From Schistosoma haematobium (lineage: Eukaryota; Platyhelminthes; Trematoda; Strigeidida; Schistosomatidae), in NCBI RefSeq assembly GCF_000699445.3, contig NC_067196.1:82450364-82514363 (forward strand): DNA of 64,000 nt, in the 5' to 3' direction. The notes beneath the pieces are model-generated. The model searched no databases. It saw only the letters and a list, made by a program, of their open reading frames with translations, and was not told where the DNA came from. Numbering within the stretch: the first letter of the stretch is position 1; every line of letters starts with the position of its first letter. The translations under genes were made by a program, and so were the position numbers. Below are positions 34,079-45,065 of the stretch, in pieces.

Positions 34079-34972
34079 GTATGTTCTAAGTTTTTCTTGG
34101 AAATTAAGTATTTGTATTAAGATTTCATGTTATCGAATAGTATTATTATATTATTATTAGTATTAGATTGAACTTTTGTTCAGCGGTCGATAATTTACGC
34201 GTTTTAGGAATATATCATTTCTGTTCAGTAAATGAGTATCTTTAGCCGTCACATTGTGTACATTGCTCAAAGGTTATAACATGAACGTGTGCTTAAATCC
34301 TGTTTTTAATCCAACTGATTAAGAATATTTTTTTAAGAATCAACTTTTATTATGATATTTTTGAATTTCCACCATATGGTTCCCTTCTATTGTGTATATT
34401 TACCGGTTTAATTGGAGTTAACATTGTTTAAGAGGACCCTTGAATGTCACATCAACTCACATGACCTATATTAAATGAACAGATTATATGCAGCAATTTA
34501 TCAACCGTTTAATTAAAAAAAACATTTGAGGGTTAGTAAAATAAATTGACCTCATAACATATTTAATCAGTATGTCCTCATGTTATAGGATAGTCTGTAG
34601 GATTCTTAACTTAATGTTTTCAGTCAAGAAATTTACTAGAGTTATGTACAGCCCTGTAGAGAGGTGCAAATGTCCTGATTAAGGTCTCCCTGAGTTGTCT
34701 GTAATTAATAGTTAAAGCTTAGTTATTACAGATTATTAATAATGTTCTATGCTCAAGTGTTCTTATTCTTCATGTCGCTCCATGTTCTAAACATTGTATC
34801 GTTTCATACATTAAGCCATCAGAGTTGTAAAAGGTATTTATGTGCGACTGTATGCATATTTCTGATATTTAAGAGATTTTAATGCTAACTAATTATTGAC
34901 CTAAATTATTTGTATTATTGTTTGTAACGATTATATATATTGATGAAGTGACCTTGATTGTATTTTATGTAG
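34079..34972 (+). other. DIP2 intron 9
   Basis: 894 bp, AT-rich, nothing recognised. Confidence 0.8.
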
Positions 34973-35161
34973 CGTGCCATCCGAATAGCCTACACACTTT
35001 TGAATAAATTGGGTCATCGTGGAGAACAGAGCTTAAAACCCGGAGACCGTGTCGCATTGGTGTACGCTAATAATGAACCAATCAGTTTTCTGTGTGCATT
35101 TTATGGTTGTATTTTGGCCAGTGTGATTCCAATAGCAATCGAAGTTCCATCTCCTCGTCGA
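34973..35161 (+). CDS. DIP2: DIP2 exon 10 (ANL domain 1)
   Basis: Residues 552-614, 189 nt, phase 0-0. Strongly conserved: RIAYTLLNKLGHRGEQSLKP, GDRVALVYANNEP, CAFYGCILASVIPIAIEVP. This is the Rossmann-like core segment with the FYGCL..G..P.P motif of FAAL-type ANL domains. ATGTAG acceptor; CGA|GTAAAT donor. Confidence 0.97.
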
Positions 35162-35730
35162 GTAAATACTCTCATATTATATGTGCTCTATGTTTATTTG
35201 TAATTAAGGCTTTCAAAAATTTCATTTTAGACGTTGTATGTGCATTTTTACTAATGTTTGAAAAAAAGGTTAAGTCTGATCTGCTTTCCGATTGTACTTT
35301 TATATACAATGTAGAACCTTTCACTGTTTAATTTCTCGTTTGTTAGGATTTATTTATCAGTTTAGGGATTGTGGAGATTGTTAAGTTTTTGATTGAGATC
35401 ATGAACCCGCGAGCGGCATCGTGGTTGCGCACTGCTGAGGGGTCCTACAATAGGACGAAACGGCCGTTCAGTGCCTCCAGGTTTTCAATCGGTTCATGAT
35501 CTCAATAGAATTTATTTGTTTACCTTTATGTTTTATAAAGGTTTAATAAGTTAAGTTCTTAAAAATCAAAGGTTTTTGTCATTTGAACAAGTAAAGTGAA
35601 TCATGAAGTATTATGTAAAGGAATTTCCTCATTTCTAGTCGGCCAATCACCCTAAATTTACTCACTGATATACTGAATAGAAGGATGTCAAGAGTGAAAT
35701 ACTTAAATTGCCTTATTTTATATTTTAAAG
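35162..35730 (+). other. DIP2 intron 10
   Basis: 569 bp. Contains the 115-bp hairpin with a hammerhead-like core (35,392-35,506). The rest is AT-rich. Confidence 0.85.
35392..35506 (+). ncRNA. Hammerhead-like core in a terminal-inverted-repeat SINE fragment
   Basis: Perfect 16-bp inverted ends (ATTGAGATCATGAACC at 35,392-35,407 and its complement at 35,491-35,506) enclose a hammerhead layout. Stem I strand GCACTG (35,429-35,434), core CTGAGGG (35,435-35,441), stem II GTCCTA-CAA-TAGGAC (35,442-35,456), GAAA (35,457-35,460), short stem III CGG/CCG, then stem I strand CAGTGC (35,469-35,474). The core differs from CUGANGA only at the last A, and the cleavage triplet reads GUU. It is an ancestral ribozyme fold with probably impaired activity. 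Schistosome SINEs of this kind (SM-alpha) are known to carry hammerheads. Confidence 0.7.
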
Positions 35731-35967
35731 GATGCGTCGTGTCAAAGTATGGGATTTTTATTAGGTAGTCAGGATGCACGTATAGTTTTGGCTAGTGAGC
35801 AATGTTATAAAGCTTTACAACGTGGTCCTAACGGTGAGATATTATCATTTTCTGGTTGGCCACGTGTTACATGGATTAATACAGACCATCATGCTAGTGG
35901 AACCAAACCACCGAAAGATTGGACTCCTCCTGATCGATTAACAAATGATGCAACCATGTACTTAGAA
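35731..35967 (+). CDS. DIP2: DIP2 exon 11 (ANL domain 1)
   Basis: Residues 615-693, 237 nt, phase 0-0. Encodes GFLLGSQDARIVLASEQCYK, GEILSFSGWPRVTWI, KPPKDWTPPDRL and DATMYLE, aligning with the VGFLLGS...GWP...PPKDW block of vertebrate DIP2. Acceptor TTTAAAG; donor GAA|GTAAGT. Confidence 0.96.
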
Positions 35968-37149
35968 GTAAGTATTGTTTTGCTTGACTTTTTACTCTAC
36001 ATTTTAATTTATATAAAACTAAATAAAAAGTATGTAGTGTATAAGTTGTTCTTGGAAACTGTATCATACTGATCAGGAATGTGTAAAAGGTTTTGTAAGC
36101 CTTGTCACTTGTAGAGAAAAATTACATAACACCATGGATTATATTCCTTCATATTCATATTTCCTCCCATTATTCAAAATAATAGTTGCGAAATAGTTTT
36201 TTCTTAAAAAAAACATTTTCTACCTTCACATCCAATTTGTATCGTTTGCCCGTTTCATAAATTTTTGCTGTTGTTAACATTTAATTTTAAATCATTAGTT
36301 CTTATTATCTTCAATCTTGACATTTTTGATTGTCTAAAATTATGTAAATATATGTTTCTATCATTTCTTCCATTTCTTTACCTTCAATAATATCTTTCTT
36401 TCTTTCTTGGAACATTTGTTTTGTCCATGTTAAATTAATTAAAATTGCTATTTCCATTTTGATTTGTCTTGGACACAAATTCTTTTTTTTTTACATCTTA
36501 CTGACTGTAGGAATTCATTTTGTGTCATATTATCGTCTAAATATGCTGATCCTTTTTAAAATCCTTATTCGTGTGGCTAATTTGCTTTTCTATGCAATTC
36601 CTATTACATTTAATCATTACTTGTAGTTGTGTACAAGGTAGGGAATTCGATTTCAACTAATATAAGTATTCTTTTCATTAACAGAATCATTTCTTGTAAA
36701 TATTCAGTTATTATTTACGAAATTAGTAGAAAAATTCTGGTTCTCATTATCGGTATTTTTAGTGTTTAATTGTCTATGAGTTTAAGAAACATAGTGTTAA
36801 TATGTAAGGAAAAAACGAGTGGTGTCCCAATATCAAAGAAAATCAAAATAACCATCGGTTTACATGATGATTCTTTCAAAACGTACGTAATTTTTTCCTC
36901 TAATTTTTGGATTTCATTTTCTTGTTTCCGTCTCTGCTTTGTTTCTGCTTACTATCTGTCATTCTTTATCATGTATTAAATTACATCAGATTTGATTGTT
37001 TTCCATGGTCTTATGTTGCCCAACATTTGTCCATTCCACTATGTTACAATTACGTTGATTACTGAGAAATTATTTCAAGAACCTTTCTAACTCAGTGGTC
37101 TAAAAGTAAATCATTCTTCTCAAAAGTTGAATATCCTGAGTTGGATTCC

Positions 37150-37262
37150 TAGAGGGCAGACATCATAAGAATGAATAACAACTGGAAAGGAGAACCCAGG
37201 ACAGAAATGGTTGGAGAACCCTGGTCGGCGGCCTTTGCTCTGTGATATATGATTTAGTTACA
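37150..37262 (+). mobile_element. RTE LINE C-terminal scrap
   Basis: In one frame encodes LERRTQDRNGWRTLVGGLCS, matching the C-terminus of the SR2-like element ([20 protein letters not shown]). Too short to classify further. Confidence 0.6.
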
Positions 37263-37964
37263 CCATCCCGGGAACTCATGCCCTTTTTTCTGAAAATACA
37301 GACTAGTGATTTGAAAAGAAATTTATTGTTTTTGCAGATTTTAGTGAAATAATTTGAAGTATTAAAAAGCATTTATCTGGCTTTGTAATTCTGAAATTCA
37401 GCCTTTTTCCAACCTGATTGTATTTGTAGTTTCAGTATGGCGAGGGCTAATTAACTATACTTGTAAAATGTTTTAGTTCACTTGATGTATTATCGTTCAT
37501 TATCATTTTTTGACCCCACATTATAAAATTGGTTGAATGTTATGAGAGAATAACAATTTTGTGTGTTTTTAGTTAATTTATTCAAACCCCACTATGCTTG
37601 ATTTATACTCTGTCTAATAAATACATTGTATTAGATACCTAGATTTTTTAATCATTTATTTACTTTTATTATGTGATCGCTTTTAACGAGAGTTCTAACT
37701 ACTTTCACATAATACATTGTCCTAGTATTTAATGACTAAAATAATCTGATTATAACATTTTGTCATTTTCAACTAATGAATCATTGATTTATATAATACA
37801 ACTTTCAATTAATTAGCCATAGACCGTGCCTCAGGAACCAGATACTCTGGTTATCTTATAGGCAGTATGTTCACTTCGTAATCATGAAGTTGCGTATGGT
37901 TAAATGAGTGTTACATTTTTAAATGGTTGGTTGGAATCTGACCGCAGTATAGGTCGTCCTTATA

Positions 37965-38055
37965 AGCAAAGATTATTGGTGGCTAGTGGTGGGATCAAGG
38001 ACGCGCGTTTCGTCCGGTTTGGGACTCGTCAGCACGAAAATTCGGACAAATAATA
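37965..38055 (-). repeat. SINE body with intact hammerhead core sequence
   Basis: On the minus strand: CTGACGA (38,026-38,032), stem II GTCC...GGAC, GAAA (38,008-38,011), CGCGCG, then the triplet GTC (38,000-38,002). All core positions fit the hammerhead consensus CUGANGA...GAAA...NUH. The flank downstream of the cleavage site (CTTGATC) no longer pairs with the upstream flank, so stem I is weakened. Neighbouring sequence on the minus strand (CCACTAGCC) matches the SINE relic at 23,598. Confidence 0.65.
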
Positions 38056-39879
38056 CAACATGAATAGGTTGTCTTTGCTGAGTCCATTTATTGAGTTTAA
38101 ATTGTGTAACACAGTAGACGTTTTCATCCACAACTATTCTCATTAGTAGTATGACTTACACTCGAAGTCTAGTTATTATTATTACTACTATTATTGTATG
38201 GTCTTACTTTTATTTTTTGTTACTGTCACTTTTCGTGATTCATCTCTACTGTGAAGAAAAATAGTGGGAACTATAAGATTATTGTTTTTATGACCTACTG
38301 GTTATTCATTGTGAATAATAAACATTTCTTTATTTTTCCGTAGTGTGTTGGTGTAGTCGTTTTTTTCACTCTCCCCCCTCTCTCTACGTTTATGTGGCCC
38401 CAATAGTGTATAATCGTATTGACCTTGGCAAGTACTTACCTTCATCGATTCACAATCGTATTGTTTATTATTAATACCTCCAATGTTTAGTTTAGTTTTT
38501 GCTAGTCGTATAAAATGCAAGTCAACCACCACCATGTCTGTGAATAAGTAAACTCGGTAGCAGAAATTTAACTGTATTTTGCCTCTTCGATTTTTATCAA
38601 CCATACATTTGATAATTTGATATGTAGATAGAGTAGTAATGAGAGATTGGATTCTGCAGAGGAAATCTTGTTTATTGTAACAATTACACCGAATTATTGA
38701 GATCATTTCTAGTGTTCATTTTTAAAACTTGTCTCGTATTTCACATTTGTTAGTGGTATCCATGTACGACAAACATATTTTGCAATTGTCTAAATTTTTA
38801 TGATTTTCTTGTCGTATATAGTCTGCGTCTTAAAATCTTTATAACATTTTCGTTACATAAATTATCAACTACACAGTGCTGTTTGCCAATCGCCCGAGAT
38901 ACTGTCGCTTTTTTGTAATTTTGAAGTGTAAGTAGATAGTAGAGTAAACTGAATTAGTTTTGTTATGCATCACTGGAAATTGTCATGACGACAGATAATT
39001 AGTGTTGTGCTGATTGATCGTCATTGGAATCCGTGTTCATACAATCATTCTATTTAAATTTGGTTATTTTGTATTGCATATTGGAGATGTACATGGTTAT
39101 GTACGATAAATGTGAAATTAGCGGTCTTATTCTTAATGATTTTAGTGACTTTTCCACTGTATATATTCTTTATGCCAAATACTTTTAAATTATTTAGTTG
39201 ATGGTCTTATTAAATAAATAGGTCATATTCTATACCCTTTTTTGGAAGAACTAATTTGGGTACTAAAAAACCCTGGTTGACTTTAAGAATAATACTTAAT
39301 TTGTGTTAGATTTGAAATAGTCAGTACCGAGATTATTGACAAGATTGTACACATGAGTTACAGGACATTTCACCTAGTTGATTGATAAATTAAAATTATA
39401 CAATTAGCTACACAATGTCCAGCCATGTCTTTTCATCCCACTTGTGTATATATATAACAACCATGTTATTAGTTAGTATTGTTCTACTTCGGAGTAGCCG
39501 TATTTGGCAGTCTCACTGGCAGTTGATATAGAAACCGGTATGATTGTATACCAACGAGAAACAAAGGAGAGTTAAACATTACAATACAGTTCAAAAGGAT
39601 TCAATGTTATCTTTACGTAGTACTCGACGTCTAACCCCGCCATTACTCACTGATTTCATCAAATAAGAGCGATTCTCTGGAGTTACCTGTGACCAAATAA
39701 TTGAAACCTACTTATATCTTTTGATCCTATAGACGATATTTCATAGCTGTTCAACAATAAAGAGCAAACTGCGTCTTAGTGTAATAGTTTATTTGACAGA
39801 CAAACATCTCACTTGAACTGTAGGTGGCACAACAAGATGAACACCAAATTAATAGAAGCAGCTACCTTAATGGTAGTAA

Positions 39880-40330
39880 TTTGTAAAAAAGATTGCATAT
39901 AAGGATATAGTACAGGAGGAAAGAATTAGTTAGTAAAAAGAGAGGTATAAAGTAATTTTAATCTCATGGTTTAAGGGAAGACAGAGTGTATATACCGACG
40001 CCATTGTGATCGACTCTGAACCATATCATCTCGAGTCTCCAACCGTTGTTTACGATAGTCACGCGGACCCTAACCAAGTAATCTGCATCTACTAATATGG
40101 TTAAGATCAGAACTTAGTGACTTTATGGACTCGTACCACGTTTTGGTTTGGTCGCCCTAACTTTCTTCCAACCATCTTCAACACTAATGAGCATTGCGTG
40201 TCACGGTAATCGGTGTTCAGGCATAAGTAACACGTGACCCAACCATCTCAGTCGACAAAGATTTACAACTTCATCAACCGACTCATCAGCAGTACGGATG
40301 CGCAACCCTGGATGCGGAGATCAAGTTATA
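39880..40330 (-). mobile_element. RTE-clade LINE 3' end, decayed, antisense
   Basis: Minus strand reads as the C-terminal block (RLRWLGHVLLMPEHR-like, NAHCARR region, LGWV/RVTIV region, LETRDDMVQSR-like) and 3' UTR of the element type found at 23,800. Several stops and indels are present. Confidence 0.7.
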
Positions 40331-40447
40331 GTGAGAAGCCGTGATCAGTGGGGTTCAACCCGTTTCTGTTGTGACAGTTATCTACCGCAGGCAGTGCATG
40401 AAGGGTTGCGCAAGATCATGGATTAATTAAAGTTAAGTACGAACACT

Positions 40448-40642
40448 GTTGAGTACCGGCTGATTGATCTAGAGGTTAAGCGTTCTCATGCGAGACAGAA
40501 GGTTCTGGGCTCGTGTCCTGCTAGAGAGATCGTGAATGCATACTGCTGATTAGTCTCATATTAGGACGAAATGGTTGCTCAGTGCTTCCAGGTCTTCAAT
40601 GGTGGTCTATTTAAGATCATTTCGCGATTCCAATGAGGAAAA
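40448..40642 (+). repeat. tRNA-headed SINE with degenerate hammerhead
   Basis: Head: CCGGCTGATTGATCTAGAGG TTAAGCG (A-box-like) and GGTTCTGGGCTCGTGTCC (B-box-like). Body: CTGATTA (40,546-40,552; one core change from CUGANGA), stem II GTCT...GGAC, GAAA (40,568-40,571). The cleavage triplet is lost and stem I is imperfect. The tail matches 1-65 and 35,470-35,506. Orientation is the same as DIP2. Confidence 0.7.
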
Positions 40643-41369
40643 TAGATAGTCGTTGGCTTACATTTATCCATTTAAACTAAAAGAGTTACTGGTATTTGAT
40701 TCTGGTCTAGGCTTTATTCATCATTTTTATGTGATTATGCAATAGTTTTATTTTTGGCCACAAAGACAAATGCATATTCCAATTCTTCCTTTCTTATCCC
40801 TTTCATTTTCCTAATATCTTTATGGGATAGAAAAGCCGAATAGATAATTACTTACTCTCACAGCCATTTGCACACAAATGTTCATTTAACCCTTCCACTC
40901 CCGCCCACATTATTTATCTTATTTGTTTGTAAGTTTTAGTAACAGGAAATAACATGTAAAATTAATCATAGTCATGACAATTCAGGGATGATTCATTCGA
41001 TTATATATATAGTTGTGTAACTTGTTTATAAATGCCCATCGTTATTAACCCCAATCCTTTTTAATATATCTTTTGCTTTCTTAAAACAATGTTAACTTAT
41101 ATATCAAATTATTTATATCTGTCACTATGTTGTATTATTCATAAAAACATAGATCAAAACTTCTTTTCAAGTTATTATCATTATCGAAACTTATAACTGA
41201 ATTTTATCATCAGTTAATCTCAGTTTAATGGTGGCGACCAATAACTATTCATTTATAAGAATTTGTAAATCTTGTGGAGATACAAATCAATTTCGGAATA
41301 ATCGTTATTTATAGAATTAATCCTTTAGTGCTCATCACAAGTGCCTGATTGATTACATGAAGCTGAGTC

Positions 41370-41552
41370 CTAATTAATATTTTAGTAAGGTTGGGTGATA
41401 GGTAGCAATAGAATACAGGGCACGGACTCCGTCCCACTTGGAACTCGTCAGCTTTATGTGTTCCAGTGTTGGTGCCCACTCCGGGACTTAAACCCAACGC
41501 CTTTCACTTCAGATGTTCAGTGTGCTATCCACTGAGCTATTGAGCCCAAGTA
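41370..41552 (-). repeat. tRNA-headed SINE with dead hammerhead
   Basis: Minus strand begins GGGCTCAATAGCTCAGTGG (A box) and has B-box-like GGGTTTAAGTCCC. After a short spacer comes CTGACGA (41,445-41,451) and a GTTCC/GGGAC stem II. The GAAA is replaced by GGAG and the cleavage triplet by GCC. The head is the best-preserved tRNA-like module in the window, but it is not a functional tRNA. Confidence 0.75.
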
Positions 41553-42322
41553 ACCACTGACTTGTGAAACGGGGTTGAGTGTAATCTTTAGTCTTTAATA
41601 TTAACGTAAAGATACAAACACTTATAAATTTTCTTAAGTAATTTTCTATATAACATCTTGACAATTTCAGTCTAATACGTTATTTTAAATATTATATAAC
41701 ACCCTTTTTTACTCATAAAAGGAACTAAAACTATCAGGTTCATTGCAAATTCATTGTCTTCCAACCTCTTTCCAAACAAAGAAATTAGAATAGTTTTTTG
41801 AACTGGTTGAATGCGATGCGTAAATTCTTTGATTATGGTGATGAAACTTAAAATACTTCTTTTTATCCCTCATGATAGTTACAGCTTTTGGCTTAAATAT
41901 GACATCTAACTTTAATTTACAATATATTTCACGGAAGTATTTAGATAGTTTCAGCTAGATGCATAACATATTTTGCAATTTCTTTGTCTGCTGTCATGTG
42001 TAAACCTATAAACTGAATTTATCTAGATAACCTGAAGTTATTGTACTTGACTCCTATTTTTTTCTTTGTTCTTTGGGTTTTATATGTAGTTCCTTGTTGA
42101 TTATTCTTTTTTCTTGTCTTACATTAAATGATATGGTTTATATCCTTTATAGTCATGAATGTCAACATCTGATAATTTGGTCAGGAAATTAAAATAAGTA
42201 GTAATATTAATCAATAATAAACAAAGATTTTCAGATTTTTGTTTATCACTACACTTTCCCTTCCTGTCAATCATAAACAAAGTATGCGAACTAATTTTTT
42301 CTGTTTTTCTTCTCGTCTTCAG

Positions 42323-42490
42323 TATACGTTTAGTAAAGATGGCAGTGTACATGGTGTAATGATAAGTCGACGTGCAGCCCTTTCTCACTGTCGAGCATTA
42401 ACTGTAGCTTGTAATTATTCTGAAGAGGATGTTGTTGTCTGTGTTGTAGATTGCCGTCGACAAATCGGATTATGGCATGCTGTTTTGACG
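42323..42490 (+). CDS. DIP2: DIP2 exon 12 (ANL domain 1, phosphate-binding motif)
   Basis: Residues 694-749, 168 nt, phase 0-0. YTFSKDGSVHGVMISRRAAL corresponds to the ANL A3 phosphate-binding loop, degenerate as in other DIP2 proteins (YKTSKEGSTVGVTVSH in vertebrates). It is followed by CRALTVACNYSEEDVVVCVV and GLWHAVLT. CTTCAG acceptor; ACG|GTACGT donor. Confidence 0.96.
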
Positions 42491-43261
42491 GTACGTATCT
42501 ATTATATCTTATTTAGTATGTTATATCATACTGTTTTTTGATACATATAATGCATTAGCTAGAAAACTTTTAGATGTTATTAACTTGTCTACTTTTCAAG
42601 TAAACAGTTCCATGGATAGTAAGTTCATTCTGTTAAACAAACCACCTCTAAGGATTAATGAACGATTACTATGTCTAAATGTTATTTCTGTTTTATAAAA
42701 ATTGACCTACATTACCCCCATAATATTCATGTTTTTCATTCAGAGGTTGTTAGATAAGTCAGCTTATTAGCTTCCTATCAATTCTTGAGTTGAGTTTCCC
42801 TAAACTGCGAAATGTATATAATATATTACTATTGTGGTATATGCTACCTATGTTGACAGATATAAGTAGTATGTAACATGAATCAGAAGTAGAATACCTG
42901 TCATAAGAAGATTGAGGAGATTGAGCTGAAAAGAACCGAGAGGGAAACAGAAAGAAATTGTAATAAAAGTAGGATTGGAAGGATCATGAAGAATGTAAAT
43001 GACAACTGATGGAAGATGTGCAAATGAAGTACTTAATGTATAGTTTTCATAATTTTAAAGACACTATAATAAATTGGTTTTATCCACCTAAGTCTTCGTT
43101 CATTACACTGTCACGTCTGTCTTGTTGTATGTGATTGTTTTATCATGTTTTTTTAGATTAGTTCCATATTTTCTGCGTTAACAAAAGTTTTAACCTTTTG
43201 ATTGTCAACAACATTGTGTAATGTTTACTTTGATTCTTTTAATTATTCTCTTTGTCTTTAG
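42491..43261 (+). other. DIP2 intron 12
   Basis: 771 bp. Nothing recognised. A purine-rich tract lies at about 42,900-43,020. Confidence 0.75.
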
Positions 43262-43355
43262 AACGTCTTCAATGGGTTACATGTAATTTTTGTGCCTTAT
43301 TCAGTAATGCAGATTGATCCTGGCTCTTGGTTACGTATGGTTACCAAGTACCGAG
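43262..43355 (+). CDS. DIP2: DIP2 exon 13 (ANL domain 1)
   Basis: Residues 750-781, 94 nt, phase 0 to 1. Encodes NVFNGLHVIFVPYSVMQIDP and GSWLRMVTKYR, matching VMNRMHVVSVPYALMKANPLSWIQ of vertebrates. CTTTAG acceptor; CGAG|GTAATT donor. Confidence 0.95.
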
Positions 43356-44945
43356 GTAATTGTTGGTTTTATACAATATATGCACTGACTCTATGCTAAT
43401 ATACCGTTTTATACATATATTTGTGAATATTTTACTAATAATACTATTATAATAATTACTATTATATGACCATGTTTACACTCCAATTGAAATATAATAG
43501 AGTTTTTATTGTCACTGAATTTCTGTATATTCACTTCTTTTATTACAACGTTTTCAATAGTTTTAATTTCACAAAAATATTTTATGAAAAGATTTATATG
43601 GTTCAATGATTGTTATCATCATGAACTGGACATGAACTTAACTATCACTTCTGTATTTTGTAGCATATTTCTAGGATAACATTTTCATGATAGTTGACTT
43701 TGAATAGTGAATAATGAAAACAAAAGTTATCAAAGTATATTGAAGTTTTTCTACAAATTACATCATTGTTGTGGAATAGTTAAGCACCGTTATAACTGGT
43801 TTGACGTTGGTGTATAAAAAAGAAGCAGCTCGAATGCTTTAATAGGTTGATTGATATTGGTTTCGTACGCGAACGATTAAAGCGCTTATAAAATTATTGC
43901 ATTGATTGACCATAACTGGATTATTTTAGTGTTTTGTAAGAGGTTGTAGAAATGCTTGAGTCGTTTAAAAACCATAGCATTGACTACGGGTCTAGCTTGT
44001 GTGGTTAGAAGGAATTCGAACGTTAATCGTAATCTATCTTTAAAGACTTTAGTTGATATTATTGGAAGTTGCTCGCGGTATCTCAGATTTATTGATTCAT
44101 TCTATTTCTATATTGAATTACTGAATTTTATTATTGTTCTATATTATTTATTTTCTCTTCAATTTCGTTTCTTATGAAACATTGGTATTATTCACTCTAA
44201 TCATTGTAATTCATTTTTTCACGGTTCCGGCGAAGTGTCGGGACATAAAGTGATGACGGATTACTAGTATTTCGGTATCGCTTGTAAAGTAGTATATGCT
44301 TGGTTCGAAATATAATGAAAACATAAAAGCTCACTACAATACAAATTTGTTTATAGAAAAGTCAAAAACACATGAAAATACGTATTCCGATTTTCCTTGA
44401 TTAATAATTAACCTCGATAAGTAATTTTGAGTAGTGATTGTTACGTTTTGTCTGCATTGGTTATGCGAAAAATGCATAATATTCATTCAGATCAAATTTA
44501 TGAGTTTAATTTACTATAATTTTTGAAATTTTATAAAAAAGCCATATCATATGCTTATCTCATCCAATTTTGTTCGTGTCTAAAGAGTCGTTTGTCAGTT
44601 TGATTGTTTCTGTTTACATATCTACATATGTTGTCGTGTCCAATGCATAGACTGTCAACAACATTTATCTTTGTCACATAGAAATATGCATTCGATCGTT
44701 TTCTACGTTTATAATCCATCCCATGAATTATTCAATGTGAGATACAATTTGAAGGCATTTCTTTGTGTCTGCTTGCCTAACGTACTTTCCATGGTCTGTT
44801 TTTTGTCTACATATTCACATATCATTCATTCCATATCTTCTAATAAATTTTTACTACTGTATTATATTGTCAGTTATTTTTTTCGTCTTTATTTAATTCT
44901 ACCTATACTCTCTTTTTATTTCTTCCATTTACTAATTTCTTTCAG
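43356..44945 (+). other. DIP2 intron 13
   Basis: 1,590 bp, AT-rich with several chance ORFs. No repeat recognised. Confidence 0.75.
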
Positions 44946-45065
44946 CGACCGTTGCTATTGTAAAAAGTCGTGATATGCATTGGGCATTATTAGCTGAACG
45001 GGATCATCCCAATGTAAATTTATCTTCATTACGTATGCTTCTAGTTGCGGATGGATCAAATCCTT
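44946..45065 (+). CDS. DIP2: DIP2 exon 14 (ANL domain 1)
   Basis: Residues 781-821, 120 nt, phase 1-1. Encodes ATVAIVKSRDMHWALLAERD and LSSLRMLLVADGSNP, near-identical to the vertebrate block (AALVKSRDMHWSL...LSSLRMLIVADGANP). TTTCAG acceptor; CCTT|GTGAGT donor. Confidence 0.97.

Larger units (their letters stand above)
35968..42322 (+). other. DIP2 intron 11
   Basis: The longest intron (6,355 bp). Recognised content: RTE C-terminal scrap (37,150-37,260), three SINE copies (about 38.0, 40.5 and 41.4 kb) and a minus-strand RTE 3' fragment (about 39.9-40.3 kb). The rest, including 35,968-37,149 and 38,060-39,870, is AT-rich with nothing I recognise. Confidence 0.75.

Noticed and set aside
38302..38706. 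134-codon minus-strand ORF in intron 11
   Set aside because: No known motif, AT-biased composition, no similarity to other elements in the window; treated as chance.
41488..41552. Possible minus-strand tRNA gene
   Set aside because: Good A/B boxes but the downstream sequence is SINE body with ribozyme remnants, and the cloverleaf is incomplete.
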